A stretch of DNA of 64,000 bases from Amycolatopsis dendrobii (GTDB taxonomy: Bacteria > Actinomycetota > Actinomycetes > Mycobacteriales > Pseudonocardiaceae): contig NZ_JACGZW010000008.1 in assembly GCF_014145675.1 (NCBI RefSeq), positions 466,231 to 530,230 on the forward strand, in the 5' to 3' direction. The notes under the pieces are model-generated. The model did not search any database. It was not told the origin of the DNA and saw nothing but the letters and a program-made list of their open reading frames with translations. Positions within the stretch are counted from its first letter, which is position 1, and each line of letters starts with the position of its first letter. The translations under genes were made by a program, and so were the position numbers. Below are positions 1 through 8,924 of this stretch, in pieces.

Positions 1-443
1 GAGGCCGACGCGGCGTTGATCGCCAGCACGTCGTACGGGTCGTCCGGGTTGAGGCTCTGGACGGTGATGACGACCTGGATCTCGTTGCGGAGGCCGTCGG
101 CGAAGGACGGGCGCAGCGGGCGGTCGATCAGGCGGGCGGTGAGGATCGCGTCGGTCGACGGGCGGCCCTCGCGGCGGAAGAACGCGCCGGGGATGCGTCC
201 GGCGGCGTACATCCGCTCCTCGACGTCCACGGTCAGCGGGAAGAAGTCGAAGTGCTCCTTCGGGTGCTTCGACGCCGTGGTCGCCGACAGCAGCATGGTC
301 TCTTCGTCCAGGTACGCGACGACGGCGCCGGCGGCCTGCTTGGCGAGCCGGCCGGTCTCGAACCGGACGGTGCGGGTGCCGAACCGGCCGTTGTCCAGAA
401 CGGCTTCGGTCTCGAACACGGTGACTCCGGTGGAGTCGGTCAT
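1..443 (-). CDS. pnp: Polyribonucleotide nucleotidyltransferase (PNPase), N-terminal part
   Basis: This is the first 147 codons of PNPase, the phosphorolytic 3'-5' exoribonuclease of RNA turnover; the gene continues beyond base 1. The visible part is the first RNase PH-like domain. It carries the family blocks NGRFGTRTVRFETGRLAKQ, HFDFFPLTVDVEERMYAAG and FFRREGRPS, all at their usual positions. The ATG at 443 is preceded by GAGGAG, a good ribosome site. The gene follows rpsO on the same strand, the common bacterial order. A strong hairpin lies between them, so pnp expression may be partly read-through and partly independent. Confidence 0.97.
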   Translation of the reverse strand, partial: MTDSTGVTVFETEAVLDNGRFGTRTVRFETGRLAKQAAGAVVAYLDEETMLLSATTASKHPKEHFDFFPLTVDVEERMYAAGRIPGAFFRREGRPSTDAILTARLIDRPLRPSFADGLRNEIQVVITVQSLNPDDPYDVLAINAASA

Positions 444-640
444 ATGGTCAATCTCCTCTTTGGTTCCTTCGTACGGCGAGAGTCTCCCACTGTGGGACCC
501 GGTTCGCCCGAGGACGCTCGAGGAGGTGTGAGGCCGGTCTTCGATCGAAGCCCCCGGGTCCGTTGCCCGGGAACCACTACCGAGGACCGGCGAGATCGTT
601 CCTCCAGCGCGCTCGCGCCGTGTGGGGGTGTGCTTGCGGC

Positions 641-670
641 GAGGGGGAGCGGCCGAAGCCGCTCCCCCTC
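641..670 (-). terminator. Hairpin between rpsO and pnp
   Basis: A perfect inverted repeat has a 13-base arm beginning GAGGGGGAGC and a four-base cgaa loop. It lies ten bases after the rpsO stop on the minus strand. No T-tract follows, as is usual in actinomycetes. In many bacteria an rpsO-pnp intergenic hairpin acts as an attenuator and an mRNA-processing site, which is the likely role here (inference). Nothing else stands out in the 236-base gap between the two genes. Confidence 0.8.
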
Positions 671-679
671 GTCAGCACG

Positions 680-949
680 CTATCGGCGCAGGCCGAGACG
701 CTTGATCAGGTCGCGGTACCGCGCCACGTCCACCTTTTCCGTGTAGTTCAGCAGCCGGCGGCGACGGCCGACCAGCAGCAGGAGACCGCGACGGGAGTGG
801 TGGTCGTGCTTGTGGGTCTTGAGGTGTTCGGTGAGGCCGATGATCCGCTTGGTCAGCAGCGCGACCTGGGCCTCGGGGGATCCGGTGTCCGAGTCGTGCA
901 GCCCGTACTCGGCGAGGATCGTCTTCTTCTCTTCGGTGGACAGCGCCAC
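680..949 (-). CDS. rpsO: 30S ribosomal protein S15
   Basis: An 89-residue protein of exactly the family length. S15 binds 16S rRNA early in assembly of the small-subunit platform. The sequence shows the conserved HDSDTGSPEAQVALLT block (about residues 18-33) and the rRNA-binding KTHKHDHHSRRGL region (about 44-56), and it ends in KRLGLR. It starts with GTG at 949, preceded by GGAG. It lies upstream of pnp and downstream of ribF and truB, which is standard actinobacterial synteny. Confidence 0.98.
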   Translation of the reverse strand: MALSTEEKKTILAEYGLHDSDTGSPEAQVALLTKRIIGLTEHLKTHKHDHHSRRGLLLLVGRRRRLLNYTEKVDVARYRDLIKRLGLRR

Positions 950-1113
950 TGGTGGTGCTCCTTGTGCATCTAGTGCCGTGAGGCCCGTACCGCGCCACGC
1001 GGCCGGGTGAGCCGGTCACGGCCGCCACGGACTGCAGCCGGACCCGGTTATGGAGGTTACCAGCCGGTTGAACTGCGGCTTCCGGCGCGTGGGGCTAGCC
1101 GGGCAGCACGGGT

Positions 1114-1596
1114 TCACCCGCGTCGCAGCGGCCAGGACCGCAGCGTGCGGTATGGGGCGCCGCCGCCCATCAGCTCCACCCGGTCCGCGGTCCAGACGCG
1201 GCTGCGGAAACCGGCCAGCTGTTCCGTCCACTCCGTCGGCGGCTGCGTGCGGGAGCAGCGCGCCAGCGTCAGGTGCGGCCGGTAGGGACGGTCCTCGCCG
1301 GAGCCCAGGGTCGCGGCCGCGGCGAGATCGGCCAGGTCCTCCCCTGCCACTCCCAACCACAGCACTCCCGGGAATGTTCCCGAACCGGAGAGCCGGACGT
1401 CAACGGATTTTCGGCCGTCGAGCGCCCGGTCGAGGAAGGCGCCGTATTCGGCGGGGTCGACCTCGCCGTAGAAGGCCAGCGTGATGTGCCAGCCGGCCGG
1501 ATCGGACCAGCGCAAAAGCCGGTCCCTGCCGCCGAGGGCGCCAGCCACTTCCGCCGCGACGTCGGCGGGCGGGCGCAGCGCGGAGAACAGCCGCAT
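1114..1596 (-). CDS. thpR: RNA 2',3'-cyclic phosphodiesterase, 2H family (LigT-like)
   Basis: A 160-residue 2H phosphoesterase. The two catalytic HxTx motifs are present as HITL (residues 37-40) and HLTL (108-111), about 70 residues apart as in the family. The N-terminal MRLFSALRPP strand is typical of ThpR/LigT. These enzymes open 2',3'-cyclic phosphates on RNA ends; the physiological substrate in bacteria is unclear. The ATG at 1596 is only three bases after the stop of the upstream helix-turn-helix gene, so the two are probably cotranscribed. Confidence 0.88.
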   Translation of the reverse strand: MRLFSALRPPADVAAEVAGALGGRDRLLRWSDPAGWHITLAFYGEVDPAEYGAFLDRALDGRKSVDVRLSGSGTFPGVLWLGVAGEDLADLAAAATLGSGEDRPYRPHLTLARCSRTQPPTEWTEQLAGFRSRVWTADRVELMGGGAPYRTLRSWPLRRG

Positions 1597-1599
1597 CGG

Positions 1600-2076
1600 C
1601 TACTGGCCCGAGGCTCCCGCGCGGCGGAGCAGGTCGGCGATCGCCGGGAAATCCTCGTCGAGCAGTTTCGCCGCTTCGGCCAGGTTCTCGTCCTCGGCGA
1701 TGTCCCGGATGCCCGCGAGCAGGACCTTCTCGTCCGAGCTGACCGGGATGTTGTCGCGGCCGACGGTGGGCCGCGAGTCGCGCACGTCCTCCAGCGCGGC
1801 CTGCATCGCGTCGCGGTCGCCCGCGGCGACCTCGGGCACCAGGATCTTGCGCTCGAGCATGATCATCCTGGCCAGCACGACCGGATTGCCGATCTTCGCC
1901 CGCCGCCCGCTCATCACCTGGCTCAGCATCGGCGCGCTGATCCCCAGCACCTCGGCCAGGAACGCCTGCGACACGTCGAAGGCCACCACCAGCCTGCGCA
2001 CCCGATCGCCCAGCGGCTCCCCGTACCACTCCCGCTGCAGCGCGATGTTCCGCTGGACGATCTTGTGGTCCTCCAC
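1600..2076 (-). CDS. XRE-like helix-turn-helix DNA-binding protein
   Basis: A 158-residue protein beginning with GTG at 2076. Residues about 35-59 form a helix-turn-helix of the Cro/XRE kind (VSQAFLAEVLGISAPMLSQ followed by VMSGRR). The rest is an acidic helical region without a recognisable ligand or enzyme domain. Such proteins occur as conserved actinobacterial regulators of unknown target. It is the first gene of a two-gene unit with thpR. Function beyond DNA binding is not assigned. Confidence 0.75.
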   Translation of the reverse strand: MEDHKIVQRNIALQREWYGEPLGDRVRRLVVAFDVSQAFLAEVLGISAPMLSQVMSGRRAKIGNPVVLARMIMLERKILVPEVAAGDRDAMQAALEDVRDSRPTVGRDNIPVSSDEKVLLAGIRDIAEDENLAEAAKLLDEDFPAIADLLRRAGASGQ

Positions 2077-2239
2077 CTAGCTCCGCTCCCCTAGCGCTGT
2101 CGTCCCGCGGCCCGGTGCTGCCGGCCCACTTCGCTTCCCCGGCCCGGCGCCGCCGGCCCATCTTGCCACTCCGGACGCCCCCGCCGGGCCGGAACGCCCG
2201 ATTCGCCCCGGGCCGGTCCTGTCCCGGGGGCGGGCCCGC

Positions 2240-3205
2240 TCAGCTGTCCGAGCCGAGCGCTTCCCTGGTCCGGGCCACGTCCTCGTCGATCTTCTTGACG
2301 AGATCGGCCGAGGCGCCGAACCGCGCTTGATCCCGCAACCGGGTGACGAAGTCCAGCGCGACGTGCTGGCCGTAGAAGTCCTCGTCGACGTCCAGCACGA
2401 ACGCCTCGACGGTGCGCTCGCGGCCGGAGAAGGTCGGGTTCGTGCCCACCGACACCGCCGCGCGCAGCCGCCGGTCCGGGTCGGACAGTCTGCTGAACCA
2501 GGCCGTGTAGACGCCGTCCGCGGGCACGGCGGCGAACCGCGCGGTGGACAGGTTGGCTGTCGGATAGCCGAGGTCGTGGCCCCGGCCGTCGCCGCGGACG
2601 ACGATGCCTTCCAGCCGGTGCGGGCGGCCGAGCGCGTCGGCCGCGGCCTCCACGTCGCCCGCGTCGATGCACGAGCGGACGTAGGTCGAGGAGAAGGTGA
2701 TGTCGTTGGCGCCGCGGTCGTCGTCGAGCGAACGGCCCTGCAGCTCCGCGCCGTAGGCGACGAACCCGAAGCGGCGGCCGAGTTCGCGCAGCAGCGCGAC
2801 GTTGCCCGCGGCCTTGGCCCCGAAGGTGAAGTTGTCGCCGACCAGCACCGCGCCCGCGTGCAGCCGGTCGACCAGCACCTCGTGCACGAACTCGTGCGGG
2901 CTGAGCCGGGACAGCTCCAGGGTGAAGGGCAGCACGCAGAACACGTCCACGCCGAGCCCCTCGACCAGCTGGGCCTTGCGCCGCAGGGTGGTCAGCTGCG
3001 CGGGATGGCTGCCCGGGCGCAGCACCTCGGACGGATGCGGGTCGAAGGTGAGCACCACGCTCGGCACGCCGCGCTCGGCGGCCGTCGCCACGGTGCGCTT
3101 GATCAGTTCCTGGTGCCCGCGGTGCACGCCGTCGAACACGCCGATGGTGACCACGCACCGTCCCCAGCCGCCCGGGAGGTCCCCGAGCCCACGCCACCGC
3201 TGCAC
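2240..3205 (-). CDS. ribF: Bifunctional riboflavin kinase / FAD synthetase
   Basis: A 321-residue enzyme making FMN from riboflavin and then FAD. The N-terminal adenylyltransferase domain has GVFDGVHRGH (residues 22-31), VGDNFTFG (about 122-129) and FSSTYVR (about 171-177). The C-terminal riboflavin-kinase domain has GYPTANL (about 213-219) and a later GTNPTF. I chose GTG at 3205 over the in-frame TTG at 3214: homologues usually begin near QRWRGL, and the GGGGAG ribosome site is too close to the TTG. It follows truB on the same strand, normal synteny. Confidence 0.96.
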   Translation of the reverse strand: MQRWRGLGDLPGGWGRCVVTIGVFDGVHRGHQELIKRTVATAAERGVPSVVLTFDPHPSEVLRPGSHPAQLTTLRRKAQLVEGLGVDVFCVLPFTLELSRLSPHEFVHEVLVDRLHAGAVLVGDNFTFGAKAAGNVALLRELGRRFGFVAYGAELQGRSLDDDRGANDITFSSTYVRSCIDAGDVEAAADALGRPHRLEGIVVRGDGRGHDLGYPTANLSTARFAAVPADGVYTAWFSRLSDPDRRLRAAVSVGTNPTFSGRERTVEAFVLDVDEDFYGQHVALDFVTRLRDQARFGASADLVKKIDEDVARTREALGSDS

Positions 3206-3247
3206 TGTTGTCAACTCTCCCCGAGCGAGGTGCCTTTGCCTCCCACC

Positions 3248-4165
3248 CTATGCGGGCAGGAGGACCACCACCGAGCGGGTCACTCCCTCGGTGTCGGAGG
3301 CCAGCGCGAGCACGTGGCCGTCCGGCGCGAAGAGGCCGTACGTGCCGGTGATTCCGGCCGCCGGGATGCGCCTGCCGTACTGCACGGCTTTGGCGGTGGC
3401 GGCGTCGAGATCCCGGCGCGGGAACGCGGCGGCGACGGCGGCGTCGAGGTCCAGCGACAGTTCCGGCTTCTCTTCGAGCTGGTCGAGCGTGCGCGCGCGG
3501 GCGAGCGTGAACGGCCCGACTGTGGTGCGGCGCAAGGCTTTCAGGTGCCCGCCGACGCCGAGCCCCGCACCGAGATCGCGGGCGAGTGCGCGGACATAGG
3601 TGCCGGACGAGCATTCGACGATCGCGTCGAGTTCGATCCGGTCGTCCTCGCGGCGGAGGCCTAGAACGTCGAACCGGTGCACGGTCACGGGTCGCGGCGG
3701 GAGGACGACGTCTTCGCCCGCGCGCACCCGGGCGTAAGCGCGCTTGCCGTCGATCTTGACCGCGGAGACGGCGCTGGGCACCTGCTGGATGTCCCCGGTC
3801 AGCGCGGCGATCCCGTCGGCGATCTGCTCGTCGGTGACAGCGGCGAGGGTTTCCGGCGCGGCCTCGGTTCCGAGCGGTTCGCCTTCGGCGTCGTCGGTCG
3901 TGGTGGACCGGCCGAGCGACAGCGTGGCGAGGTAGGTCTTGCGGTCGAGGGCGAGGTGGCCGAGCAGTTTGGTGGCGCGCTCGATGCCGAGCACCAGGAC
4001 GCCGGTCGCCATCGGGTCGAGCGTGCCGGCGTGGCCGACCTTGCGGGTGCCCATGATCCGCCGCGCCCGCGCGACCACGTCGTGCGACGTCATGCCCGCC
4101 GGTTTGTCGACGATGAGCAGTCCGGGAGGAGGGGCGGGACGACGCGGTTCTTTCGGGCGAGACAC
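3248..4165 (-). CDS. truB: tRNA pseudouridine(55) synthase TruB
   Basis: A 305-residue synthase that makes pseudouridine 55 in the T loop of tRNAs. The start LLIVDKPAGMTSHDVV (about residues 16-31) and the catalytic block GHAGTLDPMATGVLVLG (44-60, nucleophile Asp50) are unmistakable. Later YVRALARDLG and the C-terminal PUA-like segment follow. It starts with GTG at 4165. It is separated from the upstream MFS gene by a palindromic repeat and read toward ribF 42 bases away, so truB-ribF probably form one transcript. Confidence 0.97.
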   Translation of the reverse strand: MSRPKEPRRPAPPPGLLIVDKPAGMTSHDVVARARRIMGTRKVGHAGTLDPMATGVLVLGIERATKLLGHLALDRKTYLATLSLGRSTTTDDAEGEPLGTEAAPETLAAVTDEQIADGIAALTGDIQQVPSAVSAVKIDGKRAYARVRAGEDVVLPPRPVTVHRFDVLGLRREDDRIELDAIVECSSGTYVRALARDLGAGLGVGGHLKALRRTTVGPFTLARARTLDQLEEKPELSLDLDAAVAAAFPRRDLDAATAKAVQYGRRIPAAGITGTYGLFAPDGHVLALASDTEGVTRSVVVLLPA

Positions 4166-4244
4166 GGCGGAAACCCTACCTAGGCGGGGATTCGCGGGTG
4201 GCGCCTGGTGCGCGGGGCGAAGCGGAGGGGCGGGCTGGGGTCTC

Positions 4245-4284
4245 GTGAGTGGCGGCGCCGGTTCTGACCGGCGCCGCCACTCAC
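4245..4284. repeat. Palindromic repeat copy 1 (perfect 18-bp arms)
   Basis: The arms are perfect 18-base complements beginning GTGAGTGGCGGCGCCGGT, with a TCTG loop. The outer GTGAGT/ACTCAC and inner GCCGGT/ACCGGC blocks match four other copies in the window, while the middle five bases vary together to keep the pairing. It lies just after the stop of the MFS gene on the minus strand, so it can act as its terminator. Confidence 0.85.
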
Positions 4285-4291
4285 GACTGGC

Positions 4292-5611
4292 TCAGGCGGC
4301 GACGACGGCCTCTTCCGGAACGCGGTCCCAGCGGTGCCGCCGGATCCGGACCGGGACTTCCTCGCCGCGGGCTTCCGCGGCGAACACCTGGGCGCGGGCC
4401 CGCCGCCACCACACCAGCATTCGCGACGCGCCTGCTGCCAGCACGGCGACGACGACCAGCAGCGCGATCCGGAAGTTGCCGCCTGTCGCCTGGAGGAGGA
4501 TGCCGATCAGCAGAGCTGTCACGGTGGTCGCCAGGAAGCCGCCGACGTTCACTACCCCGGTTGCGGTTCCGACGCGGGACAGCGGGTTGTAGTCGCGGGC
4601 GATGGCGAAGCCGATCATCGACGCCGGGCCGCCGAGGGTGAGGAAGGCGAACGCGGGGACGAGGACGCCCACCGGGACGTGGCCGTTCCAGCCGAGGAGC
4701 ACTGCCCACACGATCGCGGCGCCGACGAGGTAGCCGATGACCAGCGGCACCCGCAGCACCGGAGAGCGGCCGATCACGGCGCCCAGCAATGGGCCGCCTG
4801 CCATGGAGCCGAATACGAAGACGGTCAGCAGTGCGCTGGCGGTCGCGGCAGGCAGGCCTTCGCCCTGCACCAGGAAAGGCATGCCCCACAACAGGGTCAG
4901 CACGTTCGGCGCGAACATCGTCGAGAAGTGCACCCAGAAACCCAGCCGGGTGCCAGGGGTTCGCCAGGCCAGTTTGACCTGCCTGCCGAGTTCGGCCGGA
5001 CGCACGGGTTCGCGCTTGAGTTCCGGTGCGCCGTCGGGAGTGTCGCGGACGCGCAGCGCGACCGGCACCGAATAGAGCACCGTCACCGCGCCGACGGCGA
5101 GGAAGGTGACTGTCCATCCTGGACCGTCGAGCAGCAGGGTGAGCGGGACGGTCGCGGCGAGGTTGCCGATGTAGCCGACGCAGGAGGTGAAGGACGCGAG
5201 CAGCGCGTACCGGTGCGCCGGGAAGTGGGCCGCGACGAGGCGCAGGACGCTGACGAAGGTGAGCGCGTCGCCGAGGCCGAGGACGCCGCGGGCGACCAGG
5301 CCGAGTGCGTACGTGTCGGCGAGTCCGAGCAGCAGCTGCCCGGAGCCGAGGATCAGGACGGCGGCGGTGAGCACGCGGCGCGGGCCGTAGCGGTCGACCA
5401 GCACGCCGGTCGGGATCTGCATGGCCGCGTACACGCCGACCTGCAAGACGGTGAAGATGCCGAGCGCGGCGGACCCGACGCCGAAGCGTTCGGCCGCCTT
5501 CAGGCCGGCGACGCCGAACGAGGTGCGGTGGAAAACGGCGAGCAGGTACACCGTGACCGCGGTGAGCCAGATGAGCCAGGACCGGACAGGGGCGCGGCCG
5601 GCGGGCGTCAA
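4292..5611 (-). CDS. MFS transporter
   Basis: A 439-residue major facilitator with about 12 hydrophobic segments. It has the loop 2-3 signature GVLVDRYGPRRV and a second-half start near LGFWVHFSTMFAPN. The likely start is TTG at 5611, because GGAGGA lies four bases upstream. The longer in-frame ATG at 5692 would add 27 residues with no transport-family character and would overlap the repeats at 5670-5701. The substrate cannot be read from sequence. It is followed by the palindromic repeat and truB, and it stands alone as an insertion in the truB-side synteny. Confidence 0.88.
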   Translation of the reverse strand: MTPAGRAPVRSWLIWLTAVTVYLLAVFHRTSFGVAGLKAAERFGVGSAALGIFTVLQVGVYAAMQIPTGVLVDRYGPRRVLTAAVLILGSGQLLLGLADTYALGLVARGVLGLGDALTFVSVLRLVAAHFPAHRYALLASFTSCVGYIGNLAATVPLTLLLDGPGWTVTFLAVGAVTVLYSVPVALRVRDTPDGAPELKREPVRPAELGRQVKLAWRTPGTRLGFWVHFSTMFAPNVLTLLWGMPFLVQGEGLPAATASALLTVFVFGSMAGGPLLGAVIGRSPVLRVPLVIGYLVGAAIVWAVLLGWNGHVPVGVLVPAFAFLTLGGPASMIGFAIARDYNPLSRVGTATGVVNVGGFLATTVTALLIGILLQATGGNFRIALLVVVAVLAAGASRMLVWWRRARAQVFAAEARGEEVPVRIRRHRWDRVPEEAVVAA

Positions 5612-5669
5612 GAGTTCCTCCAGAGAGCAGGCGAGCGTCGGACAGAGGAGGACGACGACGCTGCCGCCT

Positions 5670-5701
5670 CGATAGTTGTATCGCCTCAGCAACCTCGATA
5701 C
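5670..5701 (-). promoter_or_regulatory. Candidate operator upstream of the MFS gene
   Basis: Three copies of a CGATA/TATCG half-site lie within 32 bases just before the MFS start. GTATCG at 5678-5683 and CGATAC at 5696-5701 form an inverted pair with a 12-base spacer, and CGATA at 5670-5674 is a third copy. The AT content is higher than in the flanks. A repressor or activator site for the MFS gene is likely, but no regulator gene is adjacent. Confidence 0.45.
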
Positions 5702-5723
5702 ATAGCCGTAACCGGGGTGTGCT

Positions 5724-6545
5724 TCACCACAGATCCACTTCGCCCCGGATGCCGACGACCGTTTCGCCGCCGACCCACACGTCGTCGCCGTCCCGTTCGA
5801 CGTGCACCCGCCCGCGCCTGCCGAGCCTCGTGCCCTGCGCCGCGACGTACGACTCGGGCGCGATGCCGTCGCCGATCAGCCACTGGCCGAGCGCCGCGTT
5901 GAGACTGCCGGTGACCGGGTCCTCGACGACGTCGCTGAACGCGCGGACCTCGAAAGCCGTATCGGATCCGGCGGGCTGCGCACCGGCGACACCCACCTTG
6001 TACGACCCAAGCGCCCCGAAGTCCGGCTCGATCGCGAGGACGGTCGCGGCGTCGCGCAGCAGCAGCGCGACCCAGCCGGGACCGTTGTCCGCCCAGCGTG
6101 CGCCGAGGACGTCGGCGTCGCGGAGGTGCAGGCCGCGTTTCACCGCGGCGAGGTCTGCGTCGTCCACCGGACCGCCGCGGCGCAGCGGAGGTGCGGCGAA
6201 CGCCAGCCGGTCTCCGTCGCGGCGCACCCGGACCAGCCCGGCTCCGCATTCCTGCACGAGGTGCCCGGCCTTCGGCTCGCCCCCGGCGGCCAGCCACGCC
6301 CGCGCCGACCCGAGCGTCGGGTGCCCGGCGAAGGGCAGCTCGCCGTGCGGGGTGAAGATCCGCACGCGGTAGTCCGCGGCCGGGTCGGACGGCTCCAGCA
6401 GGAACGTGGTCTCGCTGAGGTTCGTCCAGCTGGCGAACGCGGCCATCCGCTCGTCGGACAGCCCGTCCGCGCCGTGCACGACAGCGAGCGCGTTGCCTCG
6501 GGCGAGTTCATCGGTGAAGACGTCGACCTGGGTGAACTTCGGCAT
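5724..6545 (-). CDS. PhzF family isomerase-like protein
   Basis: A 273-residue member of the PhzF/diaminopimelate-epimerase fold. Family marks are GNALAVV (18-24), the NLSETTFL block with the catalytic-position Glu45, PFAGHPTLGSA (71-81) and, near the C terminus, EDPVTGSLNAALGQWL. Characterised members isomerise a dihydro-anthranilate in phenazine synthesis, but most family members have unknown substrates and no phenazine genes are nearby. The ATG at 6545 is chosen. It lies 57 bases after the MATE gene on the same strand, so the two may be cotranscribed. Confidence 0.9.
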   Translation of the reverse strand: MPKFTQVDVFTDELARGNALAVVHGADGLSDERMAAFASWTNLSETTFLLEPSDPAADYRVRIFTPHGELPFAGHPTLGSARAWLAAGGEPKAGHLVQECGAGLVRVRRDGDRLAFAAPPLRRGGPVDDADLAAVKRGLHLRDADVLGARWADNGPGWVALLLRDAATVLAIEPDFGALGSYKVGVAGAQPAGSDTAFEVRAFSDVVEDPVTGSLNAALGQWLIGDGIAPESYVAAQGTRLGRRGRVHVERDGDDVWVGGETVVGIRGEVDLW

Positions 6546-6602
6546 GCGCCCACCCTCGCATCCGCCGGGCGCCGGCGGCGAGCGGGTTTCGCCGTTATGC
6601 CA

Positions 6603-7940
6603 TCACGCCTCCCGCACCGCGCCGACCACGGCCCACCGCCCGGACCGCCACCGCGCCACCACGGCCGCCAGCCGGAACACCATGAACAGCGACAAGCCGC
6701 TCCAGATCCCGCTCAACCCCCAGCCCAGCGCCAGCGACAGCCAGATCAGCGGCAAGAACCCGAGCCCGGCGCTGACGAGCGTGGCGGTGCGGAGGAAGGC
6801 GGCGTCGCCCGCACCGAGGAGAACGCCGTCGAGCGCGAACACCACGCCCGCGATCGGTTGCAGCGCCACGAAGAACCACCAGGCGTGCGGAATTTCGCCG
6901 AGCACTCCCGGGTCGGACGTGAACGCATGCGGCAGGACGCTCCACAACGCCGCGAACAGCACGCCGAGGAAACAGCCGAAAATCAAGCCGTATCCGGTGA
7001 TCTGCGTGGCCACCCCGCGCGCCTGCCGCGCCGCCCCCGCGCCGAGCGCCGCGCCGACGAGCGATTGCGCGGCGATCGCGACCGAATCGAGCACCAGGGA
7101 CAGGAACGTCCAGAGCTGCAGGACCACCTGGTGCGCCCCGACCGCCTCGGTCGAGGTGCGCGCGGCCACCGCGGCGGCCGACACGAAGCACGCCTGGAAC
7201 GCGAAACTGCGCAGCACCAGGTCGCGGCCGAGGCCCAGTTGTGCCCGCATCACCGGGAAATCCGGCCGCAACGGCACCTTTTCCCGCACCAGCGCGGCGA
7301 CGAACATCGACGCGGACACGACCTGCGCGACGACGTTCGCGATCGCCGACCCCTCCAGCCCGAGATCGGCGGCGTACACCAGCACCGGGCACAGGACGGC
7401 GGAGATTCCGTTGCCCGCCAGCACATAGCGCAGCGGGCGGGTGGCGTCCTGCACGCCGCGCATCCAGCCGTTGCCCGCCATCGTGACGAGGATCAGCGGC
7501 GCGCCGAACAACGCGATCCGCAGCCACGACACGGCCGCCGCGGCGATCTCGTCGCTGCCCGAAAGCGCGCGGGCGATCGGCCCGGCCAGCAACTGCCCCG
7601 CCACCAGCAGCACCAGCCCGACCAGCACGCCCAGCCAGGTGGCTTGCACGCCTTCGCGTACCGCGTCCGCGCGCCTGCCCGCGCCGTGCAGCCGCGCGGT
7701 GCGCGAGGTGGTGCCGTAGGACAGGAAGGTGAGCTGCGTGGAGACCTGCGACAACACCACGCCGCCCAATGCGAGGCCGGCGAGCGGCAGCGCCCCGAGA
7801 TGGCCGACGACGGCGGTGTCGACCAGCACGTAGAGCGGTTCGGCGGCGAGCACGCCGAGCGCGGGCACGGCGAGGCCGAACACTCGGCGGGGCGGGATGC
7901 GGTCACCGCTCGCGGCGGTGGTCGTGGCGTTTTCGGACAC
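6603..7940 (-). CDS. MATE family efflux transporter (DinF-like)
   Basis: A 446-residue multidrug and toxin extrusion carrier with about 12 membrane segments. The N-terminal VFGLAVPALGVLAAEPLYV stretch, with VDTAVVGHLG after it, is typical of DinF-type MATE proteins. I take GTG at 7940: TACTCT (7947-7952 on this strand) lies six bases upstream, matching the leaderless pattern seen elsewhere here, and the 29 residues of a longer frame do not resemble MATE N termini. A DinF homologue next to nrnA is common in actinobacteria, supporting the call. A TetR gene is divergent, so regulation of this pump by it is possible. Confidence 0.92.
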   Translation of the reverse strand: MSENATTTAASGDRIPPRRVFGLAVPALGVLAAEPLYVLVDTAVVGHLGALPLAGLALGGVVLSQVSTQLTFLSYGTTSRTARLHGAGRRADAVREGVQATWLGVLVGLVLLVAGQLLAGPIARALSGSDEIAAAAVSWLRIALFGAPLILVTMAGNGWMRGVQDATRPLRYVLAGNGISAVLCPVLVYAADLGLEGSAIANVVAQVVSASMFVAALVREKVPLRPDFPVMRAQLGLGRDLVLRSFAFQACFVSAAAVAARTSTEAVGAHQVVLQLWTFLSLVLDSVAIAAQSLVGAALGAGAARQARGVATQITGYGLIFGCFLGVLFAALWSVLPHAFTSDPGVLGEIPHAWWFFVALQPIAGVVFALDGVLLGAGDAAFLRTATLVSAGLGFLPLIWLSLALGWGLSGIWSGLSLFMVFRLAAVVARWRSGRWAVVGAVREA

Positions 7941-8147
7941 GGGACGAGAGTAGCTACCGGGACCGACAATTCCGGCGGCCCGGACTGGGCAAGGGTAAGC
8001 GAGGTGCGTGATTCGCTTATGGGGCAAGGGAATCAGCGACAGAAGTCCTCTGTGGCGTGATCCGGCGCGCGCGGCCGGTCAACCGCGACTGTCTCGGGTG
8101 GACACCGGAGCGGGCCGCAACCCGGCGGAGCTTCGCGGCTCGTGCGG

Positions 8148-8172
8148 TACGCTCGAATTGGAGACGATCTCC
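8148..8172 (+). promoter_or_regulatory. Promoter -10 box and operator of the tetR gene
   Basis: TACGCT (8148-8153) looks like a -10 box. Immediately downstream, GGAGA-CGA-TCTCC (8160-8172) is a perfect short inverted repeat at the expected transcription start. The position suggests autorepression by the TetR protein encoded 24 bases further on. No clear -35 was found. The whole gap from the MATE start at 7940 to 8195 holds nothing else recognisable. Confidence 0.4.
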
Positions 8173-8195
8173 GCTTGCGGACGGGAGGGCTGCGG

Positions 8196-8765
8196 ATGAC
8201 CGCGGGTAAGCCGCTGCGGGCCGACGCCCGGCGCAACCGCGACCTCCTGGTCGCCAAGGCGCGGGAAATCTTCGACGCGGGCGAATTCTTCGACCTGCGC
8301 TTCGACGACTTCGCCAGCCTGGCCGGAGTGGGCACCGGCACGCTGTACCGCCACTTCCCCACCCGGGAGGCGCTGGCCGAGGCGGTCTACCACGGGGAAG
8401 TCGCCGCGCTGTGCGACCGCGCCCGGCAGTTGCGGGACACGCTGCCCGCGGCGGAGGCGCTGGCGACCTTCCTGCGCGGCATGGTCGACCACATCGACGC
8501 CCACGCGGGCTTGGCCCGGACGCTGGCCACGCTCATGGCCGACCGTTCGAACGCCCTCGCCGGGGGCAGCCACGCACTGGAGGAAGCGGTCACCGATCTG
8601 GTGGCCGCCGCCGTGCGGGAGGGCTCCGTTCGCGACGACGTGGACGCGGGTGCGGTGATGATGGCGCTGCACGGCATCGGCGCGGCCCACGACCGTCCCC
8701 GGTGGCGGGCCGAGGCCGACGATGTCATCACGCTCGTGCTGGACGGGTTGCGCCGACCGGAGTGA
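8196..8765 (+). CDS. TetR family transcriptional regulator
   Basis: A 189-residue repressor-type protein. The N-terminal helix-turn-helix covers about residues 38-57, with the family ending GVGTGTLYRHFPTREAL. The C-terminal ligand domain resembles the SbtR-like group (LATFLRGMVDHIDAHAGLARTL). ATG at 8196 is chosen because GGGAGG stands just upstream; an in-frame earlier start at 8142 would place the operator inside the gene. It is divergent from the MATE exporter, and control of that pump is a reasonable inference. Confidence 0.88.
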   Translation: MTAGKPLRADARRNRDLLVAKAREIFDAGEFFDLRFDDFASLAGVGTGTLYRHFPTREALAEAVYHGEVAALCDRARQLRDTLPAAEALATFLRGMVDHIDAHAGLARTLATLMADRSNALAGGSHALEEAVTDLVAAAVREGSVRDDVDAGAVMMALHGIGAAHDRPRWRAEADDVITLVLDGLRRPE

Positions 8766-8924
8766 CCCGGCGCGAGGTGGTGGCGTCCCGGCACGCGAAC
8801 GAGGAGACGACACGAACCCGGGATTCGCCAGCTCAGGACCTGCGCGAACAGCTCGGCCGAGGTGGCCAAAGCACTGCCCTGAGCCCCGCGCACGCGTCGG
8901 CCGGCCGCGCACCGTCCAGCCAGA

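Noticed and set aside
5802..8060. A 752-codon plus-strand frame across phzF and the MATE gene
   Set aside because: It spans two well-supported minus-strand genes and its intergenic gap, and its composition is a shadow.
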